From positions 558,001 through 622,000 of the forward strand of contig NZ_JALDYF010000001.1 in NCBI RefSeq assembly GCF_032154225.1: a DNA stretch of 64,000 nt, written 5' to 3'. Positions 1 through 8,191 of the stretch are shown here, one piece after another. The stretch comes from Psychrobacillus sp032154225 (GTDB taxonomy: Bacteria; Bacillota; Bacilli; Bacillales_A; Planococcaceae). How positions within the stretch are numbered: the first letter of the stretch is position 1; every line of letters starts with the position of its first letter. A program made the translations under genes and the position numbers. The notes under the pieces are model-generated. The model saw nothing but the letters and a program-made list of their open reading frames with translations. It ran no database searches and was not told where the DNA came from.

Positions 1-298
1 GTACTTCTAGCAGCTCTTTTGGTAAAATCTGTCCAAATGCAGCCGTCACGATTAAGTCTGGTTGTAAGTCGATAATTTGTTGTAGTTCTTCTGAGCCTTT
101 TAACTTCGTCGGCTGGATGACAGGTAAGTTTAATGTAAGTGCCTCTTCTTTAACAGGAGGAGGCGTTAACACTTTCTTTCTACCAACAGGACGATCTGGC
201 TGTGTTACAACCGCTAAAACATTGTACCCTTCTTCTACAAGCATGCCTAAAATCGGTGCTGAGAATGCAGGAGTACCCATGAATATAATTGACGTCAT
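1..298 (-). CDS. fmt: Methionyl-tRNA formyltransferase, N-terminal part (runs off the left edge)
   Basis: Formylates the initiator Met-tRNA with 10-formyl-THF. Only the first 99 codons are in the window. The start reads MTSIIFMGTPAFSAPIL, the usual Fmt opening, and is followed by the TQPDRPVGRKK segment and by LQPDLIVTAAFGQILP, all typical of the formyltransferase Rossmann domain. The ATG overlaps the TGA of def as ATGA, so the two are translationally coupled and act on opposite ends of the formyl-methionine cycle. The C-terminal tRNA-binding domain lies outside the window. Confidence 0.95.
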   Translation of the reverse strand, partial: MTSIIFMGTPAFSAPILGMLVEEGYNVLAVVTQPDRPVGRKKVLTPPPVKEEALTLNLPVIQPTKLKGSEELQQIIDLQPDLIVTAAFGQILPKELLEV

Positions 299-798
299 TC
301 GGTTTCCTCCTCTTGTTCTTCTGCTAAACGTTCCATTTCTTCCAAATCTACATAACGAACAACTTTCGATGTAAATAAAACACCATGTAAATGATCGATT
401 TCATGTAAAATCGCTCTTGCTTCATAATCTTCCGCTTGTAGTTCATATAACGCTCCATCACGATCTTGCGCTTCTACTTTTACATAAAATGGACGTTCTA
501 CTTCACCATAAACATCTGGAAAGCTTAAACAACCTTCTATTTCTATTTCAGATCCACCAATTTCCACGATTTCTGGATTAATCATTTCAATTACTTCTTG
601 TCCTTCACCTAAATCGACAATTGCAACTTGAATAGCTTCTCCGACCTGTGGAGCAGCTATTCCTATTCCATCAGAAGCAACCATTGTGTCATACATATCA
701 TCTAATAGCGCTTTTAGTTTATCATCAAAATTCACTACTTCTTTACACTTTGTCGTTAATATTTCATTTGGGTGTACTACTATTGGTCTAATTGCCAT
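295..798 (-). CDS. def: Peptide deformylase
   Basis: Removes the formyl group from the N-terminal methionine of new proteins. All three family motifs are present: GIGIAAPQ (residues 44-51), EGCLSFP (88-94) and HEIDH (132-136). The metal ligands are therefore Cys90, His132 and His136, and Glu133 is the catalytic acid. The length of 167 residues is normal. It overlaps fmt by four bases downstream and is separated from priA upstream by a 270-bp gap holding two structured repeats, so it may have its own promoter there. Confidence 0.96.
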   Translation of the reverse strand: MAIRPIVVHPNEILTTKCKEVVNFDDKLKALLDDMYDTMVASDGIGIAAPQVGEAIQVAIVDLGEGQEVIEMINPEIVEIGGSEIEIEGCLSFPDVYGEVERPFYVKVEAQDRDGALYELQAEDYEARAILHEIDHLHGVLFTSKVVRYVDLEEMERLAEEQEEETE

Positions 799-869
799 TT
801 CATTTCCTCATTTCAATCATAATCAATTTCGCCTTGGCGTAATTGTGTCCAAGTTTTGAATTGAGCTAG

Positions 870-1036
870 AGGCCTACATTACGTAGGTCATGCAGTCGTT
901 GCGACTGGACGTCGCGAACTTAGACTGCCTTCCCCAAATCCGTTCAAAATTTGTGACATCCGCCGGAGGATTAGGCCTACAGGATGTAGGTCACTCAGGC
1001 GTTGCCGCAGGACGCGGCGATCTTAGCCAGAGTTCC
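870..1036. repeat. Tandem pair of 64-bp structured elements between priA and def
   Basis: Unit 1 is 870-933 and unit 2 is 973-1036. They align without gaps at about 73% identity. Each folds into a short hairpin (CCTAC/GTAGG) followed by a longer bulged stem-loop with a GGAC loop. Four stem positions change on both sides between the units and keep pairing: 892-928, 896-924, 903-913 and 904-912. A further simple hairpin (arms 1040-1047 and 1058-1065) follows next to the priA stop codon. None has a U-tract, so these are not ordinary terminators. Function is unknown; they may act as RNA in the priA-def transcript or as a dispersed palindromic DNA repeat. Confidence 0.8.
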
Positions 1037-1069
1037 TCCATTCAGCAAATGTTTTACTGCTGAATAAAG

Positions 1070-3481
1070 TTATAGAATGGTGGATGGATCTAAATCAATC
1101 GTAAGGATAACTCCTTTTTTCATCCATTCCGTTCTATAAATTTTAATTAGTTGCTGTAGTTTTTCAATTAAAACTGGTTCTTTTTTGTATTTTATCAAAC
1201 ATTGATATCTATATCTATTTTGTATCTTACTAATTGCACTTGCAGTTGGTCCAACAACCATTGTTTCGGCCGATAAATTGCCTCTTAACCAGTCTGTAGC
1301 GAGCTTCGCATATTCAGATGCTAGCATGACATTTTCATGTGTCACTTGTACTAAAGTTAAATAATAAAAAGGTGGATACTCATACTGCTTTCGAATGAGC
1401 ATTTCTTTATGATAAAAGGGTTCATACAATTGCGCTTTTGAAAGTTCAACTGCGTAATGCTCAGGTGTATATGTTTGTACATACACTTCCCCTTCTTTAT
1501 CATGCCTTCCTGCTCTACCACTTACTTGCGTTAACAACTGAAAAGTCTTTTCAGCAGCTCGGAAATCTGCTAAATGCAACGTCGTATCTGCATTTAACAC
1601 ACCAACTAGCGTAATATTCGGGAAGTCCAAACCTTTTGCAATCATTTGAGTGCCGAGTAAAATATCTGCGTCCCCGTCCCCAAACTGCTTCAAAATACGT
1701 TCATGTGAACCCTTCGTTTTTGTCGTATCGACGTCCATTCGTAGCACTCTTGCATACGGAAAAAGTTTATCTATTTCTTCCTCTACTTTTTGAGTACCTG
1801 TTCCAAAAAATCGAATATGATCACTCATACATTCTGGACATTGTCTCGGAACCGGCTCTTCATGTCCACAATAATGGCATTTCAACTGTTCACCAGCTCG
1901 ATGATACGTTAGAGAAATATCACATTGCTTACATTCCACTACCGTTCCACAATCCCGACATAAAACGAAAGAAGAAAATCCTCGCTTATTTAAAAACAGC
2001 ACAATTTGCTCCTTTTTCTCTATCTTTTCTCTTACCGCATCTGCGAGATCCACGCTAAACATCGAACGATTACCGTTTTTTAGTTCAATACGCATATCCA
2101 CTACATGCACAGTCGGCAAAGCCTGTTCTTTCGCACGCTGCCTCAATGTCAATAAAGAATAAACACCCTTAGAAGCGCGCGCATATGATTCAAGCGAAGG
2201 TGTTGCACTACCTAAAATGACCGGACATTTATGAAATGCACTTCTCCAAATAGCTACATCCCGTGCATGATACCTTGGGTTATCCTCTTGCTTATAAGTG
2301 GATTCATGCTCTTCATCTAAAATAATGACTCCTAGATTTTTAAACGGCGCAAAAATAGCAGACCTCGCTCCCACTACAACGCTAACTTCTCCACGCCATA
2401 TTTTACGCCATTCGTCGTACTTTTCTCCGATTGATAAACCACTATGCAGTACAGCAACTTTATTGCCAAAACGCAATTTAAAGCGACGTGTCATTTGCGG
2501 TGTCAATGAAATTTCCGGTACGAGCATAATTGCTTGCTTGCCATCAGAAATAGCTTTTTCAATCGTATTTAAGTAGATCTCTGTCTTTCCACTTCCCGTA
2601 ACTCCGTGAAGTAAAAAAGTGGTATTTTCAGCATTTTGTTGTGCTTGATCGATGGAAGCAAGTGCATATGTTTGTTCATCCGTAAGCTGGAATCTTTTAT
2701 CTTTATCTTGATAATCTAAAGAAGTAATTTCTCGATATACTTCCTCTTGTTCTTTTTCTAATATATTTTTATCGATTAAAGCTTTTATCGTTGCATTACT
2801 AGACTTTGCGAATTCTATCAGCTCTTGCGATGTAAAAGATTGTTGCTCTTGCAAAAGAAGCCATTCGATTAGTTCCTTTTGCTTTACCGCTTGTTTTGTT
2901 AGGCTCTTTAATTGATTTACTATAAATTCTTTATCCGTTGCAATTGTATATTTAACAATCGTTTTTGCTTTTGCTTGTTGTTTAATAATCGTTTCTAATT
3001 GAACGCTACCTTCTATTAAATACTTTTTCATCAGACGCAGTAATCCTGACTTCTCGATAACATCATATGAAACAACGTCTTTTTTTCCGAAAACAGTTAA
3101 AAACTGCTCGTCGACAGCAGAAGGATCAATTAACTTAATATTTTTCTTATAAGAGGCACGTAAAGCTGCTGGAAGCATCACTTGCAGTGCATCAATTTCA
3201 TAACAAAGTGTTTTATTCGTCAGCCATTTGGACAGCTCTAATAGCTCCTCTGTGACAACAGGCTCTACATCAATAATCGAAATAATTTCTTTTAGCTTAG
3301 ATTCATCCAAGTCCGTTTGTTCTTTTACATTTGTAATAAAACCTTGCACTTTGCGATTTCCAAAAGGAACATGAACACGACTACCTCTTTCTACGAGCGT
3401 TTCCAATTCTTCCGGTACGATATAATCAAACGGTCGATCTATCGGATAAGCAGATACATCTACAATAACTTCTACTATCAT
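1070..3481 (-). CDS. priA: Primosomal replication restart helicase PriA
   Basis: Superfamily 2 DNA helicase that reloads the replisome at stalled or broken forks. The 803 residues match the Bacillus-type length. Visible in order are an N-terminal DNA-binding part, Walker A GVTGSGKT (293-300), DEEH box (389-392), the GSATPSLES motif (424-432), eight zinc-binding cysteines in four CxxC pairs (508, 511, 517, 520, 535, 538, 548, 551) and motif VI QVSGRAGR (652-659). The ATG overlaps the coaBC stop as ATGA. The order gmk-rpoZ-coaBC-priA-def-fmt is the standard Bacillales arrangement. Confidence 0.97.
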   Translation of the reverse strand: MIVEVIVDVSAYPIDRPFDYIVPEELETLVERGSRVHVPFGNRKVQGFITNVKEQTDLDESKLKEIISIIDVEPVVTEELLELSKWLTNKTLCYEIDALQVMLPAALRASYKKNIKLIDPSAVDEQFLTVFGKKDVVSYDVIEKSGLLRLMKKYLIEGSVQLETIIKQQAKAKTIVKYTIATDKEFIVNQLKSLTKQAVKQKELIEWLLLQEQQSFTSQELIEFAKSSNATIKALIDKNILEKEQEEVYREITSLDYQDKDKRFQLTDEQTYALASIDQAQQNAENTTFLLHGVTGSGKTEIYLNTIEKAISDGKQAIMLVPEISLTPQMTRRFKLRFGNKVAVLHSGLSIGEKYDEWRKIWRGEVSVVVGARSAIFAPFKNLGVIILDEEHESTYKQEDNPRYHARDVAIWRSAFHKCPVILGSATPSLESYARASKGVYSLLTLRQRAKEQALPTVHVVDMRIELKNGNRSMFSVDLADAVREKIEKKEQIVLFLNKRGFSSFVLCRDCGTVVECKQCDISLTYHRAGEQLKCHYCGHEEPVPRQCPECMSDHIRFFGTGTQKVEEEIDKLFPYARVLRMDVDTTKTKGSHERILKQFGDGDADILLGTQMIAKGLDFPNITLVGVLNADTTLHLADFRAAEKTFQLLTQVSGRAGRHDKEGEVYVQTYTPEHYAVELSKAQLYEPFYHKEMLIRKQYEYPPFYYLTLVQVTHENVMLASEYAKLATDWLRGNLSAETMVVGPTASAISKIQNRYRYQCLIKYKKEPVLIEKLQQLIKIYRTEWMKKGVILTIDLDPSTIL

Positions 3482-4686
3482 TTTTTATCATCTGTTTCTA
3501 GTTTAATAATCGTTTGCAGCAATTGAATGGCAAGCTCCTTCTTACTCAAATGAGGGAAATGCTTTTCTACATTATTTTTGCCAACTAACGTAACCGCATT
3601 TGTATCTGTACCAAAGCCAGAACCTGCTTCTGTCACATCATTTGCAATAATATAATCTGCATTTTTCTTCGCTAATTTTCCTTTTGCATAATGAACAACA
3701 TCATTCGTTTCTGCCGCAAAGCCGATTAATAATTGATGCGTCTTTTTTGACCCTAGATCAGCCAAAATATCCGTCGTCCGCTCTAGGGCAATACTTGCAT
3801 CACCTGGTTGCTTTTTCATCTTTTGGGCATGTACATCTTTTGGGCGGTAATCTGCAACTGCCGCTGTTTTAATAACGATATTTGCCGTATCAAATTGCTC
3901 AAGCACTGCCTCATACATTTCTTGTGCACTTTCTACAGAAACAAGCTTTACATTCGAAGGTGCTTCGATGCTAACTGGGCCTGATATTAAAATCGTTTCC
4001 GCGCCAAGACTCGCTGCTGCAGAAGCCATTGCATAGCCCATTTTCCCGCTTGAAAAATTCGTCAAAAATCGCACTGGATCGATTCTTTCTCTAGTTGGCC
4101 CAGCTGTTACAACTACCTTTTGACCTTTAAGCGGAAGCTCTTTTGGTGAAAAATAATCTTCTACTAGCTGGACAATTTTCTCAGGCTCCTCTAAACGGCC
4201 TTTTCCGACATATCCGCATGCCAAAAAGCCTTCTGAAGGCTCAATGAATGAGTATCCGTCTTTATCTAACTGTGCAATATTGCGTTTAACCGCAGCATTT
4301 TCATACATATGTACATTCATAGCAGGTGCTATCCATACTTTTGCCGTTGTCGCAAGCAAAGTCGTTGTCACCATATCGTCTGCAATACCATGAGCTAACT
4401 TCCCAATTACGTTAGCTGTTGCCGGTGCAACAAGAACTAAATCTGCCCAATCTGCCAAGTTTATATGCGCAATAACGCTTGAATCTTTTTCATCAAATGT
4501 ATCAAAAAAAACGTCATTTCTAGACATCGCTTGAAAACTTAATGGTTGAACAAATTCCATTGCAGACTTTGTCATAATTACTTTTACATTTGCACCAGCT
4601 TGCGTTAGCTTACTAACAAGCGCAACCGCTTTATATACAGCAATACCACCAGTCACACAAACAACAATTTTTTTGGAAGTCAACAT
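3478..4686 (-). CDS. coaBC: Bifunctional phosphopantothenoylcysteine decarboxylase / phosphopantothenate-cysteine ligase
   Basis: Carries out two consecutive steps of coenzyme A synthesis. The N-terminal flavoprotein half (CoaC) shows VTGGIAVYK, the His in AHINLADW (His74), the PAMNVHMYEN motif (the family usually has W where this has Y) and the substrate-clamp cysteine in ACGYVGKGRL (Cys157). The C-terminal ligase half (CoaB) begins with VVVTAGPTRERIDPVR and FSSGKMG. The length of 402 residues is normal. An AAAGGAG site precedes the ATG. A hairpin separates it from rpoZ upstream, so expression may be partly independent of gmk-rpoZ. Confidence 0.97.
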   Translation of the reverse strand: MLTSKKIVVCVTGGIAVYKAVALVSKLTQAGANVKVIMTKSAMEFVQPLSFQAMSRNDVFFDTFDEKDSSVIAHINLADWADLVLVAPATANVIGKLAHGIADDMVTTTLLATTAKVWIAPAMNVHMYENAAVKRNIAQLDKDGYSFIEPSEGFLACGYVGKGRLEEPEKIVQLVEDYFSPKELPLKGQKVVVTAGPTRERIDPVRFLTNFSSGKMGYAMASAAASLGAETILISGPVSIEAPSNVKLVSVESAQEMYEAVLEQFDTANIVIKTAAVADYRPKDVHAQKMKKQPGDASIALERTTDILADLGSKKTHQLLIGFAAETNDVVHYAKGKLAKKNADYIIANDVTEAGSGFGTDTNAVTLVGKNNVEKHFPHLSKKELAIQLLQTIIKLETDDKK

Positions 4687-4741
4687 GATAATTTCTCCTT
4701 TTCACAAGAAATGTGTACGCGCCTATAAATAGATTTTTCTC

Positions 4742-4784
4742 TCTAAACAACAACCTCCCAAAGAACTATTCATTCTTTGGGAGG
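4742..4784 (-). terminator. Hairpin terminator after rpoZ
   Basis: Perfect 12-bp arms at 4754-4765 and 4773-4784, followed on the minus strand by a T-rich stretch (TTGTTGTTT). It would reduce read-through from gmk-rpoZ into coaBC. The tail is not a pure U-run, so termination may be partial. Confidence 0.65.
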
Positions 4785-4801
4785 CATTCGCTTCGAAAAT
4801 A

Positions 4802-5026
4802 TTATACTTCGTCCTCATAAAACGCATTTTCATGAGTTGATTCAATCGTAAGTTCGCCAGCAGCTACTTCCTCTAACGCTTTCCCAACTTGTTTTGCAGA
4901 TACGTATGAAGTTAAACGCTCTCCGCCTTCTTCTTGTAATTGTCTTGCTCTCTTAGAAGCTACCGTCACTAGAGAGTATTTTGAATCAATTTTATTTTTT
5001 AATGAATCGACTGATGGATATAACAT
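4802..5026 (-). CDS. rpoZ: RNA polymerase omega subunit
   Basis: Small subunit that helps fold and assemble the beta-prime subunit of RNA polymerase. The 74-residue protein begins MLYPSVDSL and contains the family helix SLVTVASKRARQL and the segment KQVGKALEEVAAGEL. The ATG follows the gmk TAA directly, and its ribosome binding site GGAAGGGGA lies within the last gmk codons, so the two are coupled. Length and position after gmk are as expected. Confidence 0.95.
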   Translation of the reverse strand: MLYPSVDSLKNKIDSKYSLVTVASKRARQLQEEGGERLTSYVSAKQVGKALEEVAAGELTIESTHENAFYEDEV

Positions 5027-5647
5027 TTATAAATCCCCTTCCAACATGGCTAAATATCTTTTTTCTACACGTTCACGTCGACAATGCTCCGCAGCAACGA
5101 TGGCATTTATTTTTGCACATGCATTTGCTACTTCATCATTTTCAACTACATAATCATATAAATGCATCATTTCTAGCTCTTGCCTTGCAGCTTGAATTCT
5201 AGAATTGATCACATCTTCTGTTTCCGTACCTCTACCGATTAGACGTTGTTCTAATGCAGATAAACTTGGAGGTGCTAAGAAAATATAAAGTGCTTCAGGA
5301 GCTTTTTCGCGCACGACTTGTGCTCCTTGTACTTCTATTTCTAAAAACACATCTCGACCGGAGTCAAGTGTTTCATTTACATAATCAATTGGTGTACCAT
5401 AGTAATTTCCTACATAAGAGGCATATTCTAATAATTTCCCTTGATCGATTAACTGCTCAAACTCTTCCTTCTGTTTAAAGAAATAATCTACTCCATCTAC
5501 TTCGCCTTCTCTAGGAAGTCTCGTTGTCATCGAAATAGAATACTCGTAATTAGTTCCAGGTTCTGAAAATAATTCTTTTCTCACTGTCCCTTTACCAACC
5601 CCAGATGGACCTGATAAAACGATCAATATACCTTTTTCTCTTCGCAT
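5027..5647 (-). CDS. gmk: Guanylate kinase
   Basis: Phosphorylates GMP to GDP with ATP. The P-loop GPSGVGKG is clear near the N-terminus, followed by the GMP-binding stretch SMTTRLPREGE and VDYFF. An in-frame ATG lies eight codons further upstream, but GAAGGAGA sits just before the internal ATG (MRREKGILIVLSG), which matches the normal start, so the 206-residue form is preferred. In many Bacillaceae remA and yloC sit directly before gmk; here the next gene is the divergent rqcH and no remA- or yloC-like frame is visible. Confidence 0.95.
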   Translation of the reverse strand: MRREKGILIVLSGPSGVGKGTVRKELFSEPGTNYEYSISMTTRLPREGEVDGVDYFFKQKEEFEQLIDQGKLLEYASYVGNYYGTPIDYVNETLDSGRDVFLEIEVQGAQVVREKAPEALYIFLAPPSLSALEQRLIGRGTETEDVINSRIQAARQELEMMHLYDYVVENDEVANACAKINAIVAAEHCRRERVEKRYLAMLEGDL

Positions 5648-5812
5648 AACGTCTCCTTCAGATACATTCATATTCCGTCTTCCAGTGCATGGAATAAAGT
5701 TTACATACTCAACTGATTATAACACAAGTTGCTGTTAAAATGATAAGATAATAAGAAAAGTGTAAGACAATACAACTAGATTTAAAAATAATGTTTTGAA
5801 AGAGGATATATT

Positions 5813-7495
5813 ATGGCTTTTGATGGTTTATTTACAATATCAATGACAACTGAATTACAACAATTAGTATCTGGACGTATTTCTAAAATACATCAACCAA
5901 ATGCGCAAGAAATATTAATGCAAATTCGTGCGAATGGACAAAACTTTAAATTACTTTTCTCTGTCCATTCCTCTTATTCTCGCGTTCAAATTACGAATGA
6001 AACAATCGACAATCCAGCAACACCACCTATGTTTTGTATGGTTTTACGAAAGCATTTAGAAGGTGGCATCATCACATCGATCAAGCAGCACGAAACAGAT
6101 CGACTAATTATTTTCCAAATTCAAAGTAAAAACGAAATTGGCGATGACATGGCTAGAGAAATTCATATGGAAGTAATGGGTCGGCATAGTAATTTACTTT
6201 TAATAGACCCTGTACGTAACATCATTCTCGAAAGTATTAAGCATTTATCACCTTCGATGAATAGCTACAGAACTATTTTGCCTGGTCAGCCATATATTGC
6301 ACCACCAGCTCAAGATAAGCTTGCACCATTTCCTTTTACAGACGAGCTTTCAAACGTATTAAATCAAGCTGAAAATGCAAAAAATATTTTAAATCAAGTC
6401 GCTGGATTTTCACCACTCCATGCAGAAGAATTATTTTTCCGATTTACTCTTTCTAATAATCGACTAGAAACGTATAAATCATACATTTCCGAATTCCAGC
6501 AAGGAGGGGCAAGTAAACAAATAGTCGAAATTAATGGAAAAACCGTTTACTCACCGAATGCTTTAACACATTTAGAAGGAACAAAATATCCAGAAAACTC
6601 CCTTGGTGACTTGCTCGATCGTGTGTATTTCGCAAAAGCGGAGCGCGACCGCGTCAAACAACAAGCAGGAGATTTAGAAAAATGGCTTCAAAACGAATTA
6701 AACAAATTAAAACTAAAAATGAAAAAACTCCAAAAAGATTTTGAACAGGCGGAGAAATTAGATACATTCCAATTATACGGAGAGTTATTAATGGCCAATT
6801 CCTATGCAATCGAAAAAGGGTTAAAAGAAGTCGAAGTTTTAAACTATTACAATGAAGAAACAGTTGTCATTCCATTAGACAATCGAAAGACAGCATCTCA
6901 AAATGCACAAGCATATTACAATCGCTACACAAAAGCAAAAACTGCACTACTAAAAATTGAACAACAATTCGAAATAACAAAAGAAGATATTTCTTACTTC
7001 GAGCTACTATTGCAACAAGTGATGCAAGCATCTCCAACTGACATCGAAGAAATTCGAGAAGAACTAATCGAACAAGGCCTATTAAAGGCACGCGCTTCGA
7101 AAAAGAAGAAAAAACCAACGAAGCCAACACCTGAAAAATTCATCTCTTCAGATGGCACAGAAATTTCAGTTGGCAAAAATAATAAACAAAATGATTTTGT
7201 TACATTTAAGCTAGCCAAAAAATCCGACACATGGTTACATACAAAAGATATTCCGGGCTCACATGTCGTTATACATTCCGACACCCCTTCTGATGAGACA
7301 TTACTAGAAGCAGCTAATCTTTCCGCTTACTTTAGTAAAGCGCGCGAATCTGCTTCTGTGCCGGTAGATTATACGGTCATTAAACAAGTGAAAAAGCCAA
7401 GTGGCGCAAAGCCAGGGTTTGTTATTTATTTTGAGCAAACAACTGTGTTTGTTACTCCGGATGAAGAGAAAGTTCGGTTGATGAAGAGGGGCTAA
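5813..7495 (+). CDS. rqcH: Ribosome quality control factor RqcH (NFACT family)
   Basis: Binds stalled 50S subunits that carry peptidyl-tRNA and adds C-terminal alanine tails. The 560 residues show the NFACT-N domain, with the conserved Asp-Arg pair at 96-97 (HETDRLI) needed for tRNA/tail activity in B. subtilis. A lysine/glutamate-rich coiled coil follows at roughly 280-340 and 370-400. The NFACT-R domain (about 445-545) contains KKSDTWLHTKDIPGSHV. It was formerly annotated as fibronectin-binding protein FbpA/YloA. It starts after AGAGGATAT and is divergent from gmk. A strong terminator follows, so it is probably monocistronic. Confidence 0.96.
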   Translation: MAFDGLFTISMTTELQQLVSGRISKIHQPNAQEILMQIRANGQNFKLLFSVHSSYSRVQITNETIDNPATPPMFCMVLRKHLEGGIITSIKQHETDRLIIFQIQSKNEIGDDMAREIHMEVMGRHSNLLLIDPVRNIILESIKHLSPSMNSYRTILPGQPYIAPPAQDKLAPFPFTDELSNVLNQAENAKNILNQVAGFSPLHAEELFFRFTLSNNRLETYKSYISEFQQGGASKQIVEINGKTVYSPNALTHLEGTKYPENSLGDLLDRVYFAKAERDRVKQQAGDLEKWLQNELNKLKLKMKKLQKDFEQAEKLDTFQLYGELLMANSYAIEKGLKEVEVLNYYNEETVVIPLDNRKTASQNAQAYYNRYTKAKTALLKIEQQFEITKEDISYFELLLQQVMQASPTDIEEIREELIEQGLLKARASKKKKKPTKPTPEKFISSDGTEISVGKNNKQNDFVTFKLAKKSDTWLHTKDIPGSHVVIHSDTPSDETLLEAANLSAYFSKARESASVPVDYTVIKQVKKPSGAKPGFVIYFEQTTVFVTPDEEKVRLMKRG

Positions 7496-7513
7496 GTTTT
7501 AAAATTTTTTTCA

Positions 7514-7556
7514 AAAAACAGTTCGCTCAATAAAGTCTGGGCGCACTGTTTTTTTG
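7514..7556 (+). terminator. Terminator after rqcH
   Basis: Arms 7514-7526 and 7541-7553 (13 bp with two mismatches) lead into a run of seven Ts on the plus strand. Confidence 0.85.
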
Positions 7557-7634
7557 TATTCAAGATGGGGCAAATCCCCACATAGGTGAATAGCATACAT
7601 AATGAAAATATTTCTTTATAAAGGAGGAATAAGT

Positions 7635-8126
7635 ATGATTCACTTTCAACATTTTCAAGGGACCGTCACCATGATTAGTGACTTCAACATAAATTCTACT
7701 GGCGAAGACAAAGGCTGCTATTCATTAATATCTGTAGATAATGGTCTTGGGGCTTCAGTAAATTTTGTTGTGTCACCCACTACTTATTTTGTTGATCAAG
7801 CGATGGTAGCAATTGGAGACAAAATAACAGGTTATTATGACGGAAATGCTCCAGTTCCACTTATATTCCCACCACAGTATCGGGCACTTATCATAGTTAA
7901 AGATAATCCCTATCAGAATGTAAAGGTGGACTACTTTAACTATCAATTAGAGAGTAGTGATGGGCAATTAAAATTAAATCTTTCTCCATTTACACAAATT
8001 TTATTGCCAAATGGGCAACTCTTTAGACAAAACCCCGCAAACCGAAACCTCATTGTAATTTTCGGTGCTACAACAAGAAGCATACCCGCTCAAACTACAC
8101 CATCTAAAATAATCGTTTGGTGTTAA
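7635..8126 (+). CDS. Uncharacterised 163-residue protein
   Basis: Not recognised as a named family. The start is set by a near-perfect AAGGAGGAATAAGT before an internal ATG (MIHFQHFQGTV). The protein is rich in beta-forming segments with no signal peptide or membrane helix. Notable stretches are GASVNFVVSPTTYF, the proline-rich PVPLIFPPQYRA, LLPNGQ and, near the end, TTRSIPAQTTPSKIIVWC with a terminal cysteine. I have an impression of similar small proteins in Bacillus and Clostridium but can give no function. It is a lone gene between two terminators. Confidence 0.75.
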   Translation: MIHFQHFQGTVTMISDFNINSTGEDKGCYSLISVDNGLGASVNFVVSPTTYFVDQAMVAIGDKITGYYDGNAPVPLIFPPQYRALIIVKDNPYQNVKVDYFNYQLESSDGQLKLNLSPFTQILLPNGQLFRQNPANRNLIVIFGATTRSIPAQTTPSKIIVWC

Positions 8127-8135
8127 TAATTACGA

Positions 8136-8179
8136 AAAAAGTCGCTGTGCTACCAAATATAGTAGCACAGCGACTTTTT
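8136..8179. terminator. Bidirectional terminator between the unknown gene and ahpF
   Basis: Perfect 18-bp arms (8136-8153 and 8162-8179), with A-run on one side and T-run on the other. It serves both converging genes. Confidence 0.92.
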
Positions 8180-8191
8180 GTTCATCGTATA

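Noticed and set aside
1636..2058. Open frame of 140 codons on the plus strand inside priA
   Set aside because: Antisense shadow of a strongly conserved gene, with no ribosome binding site.
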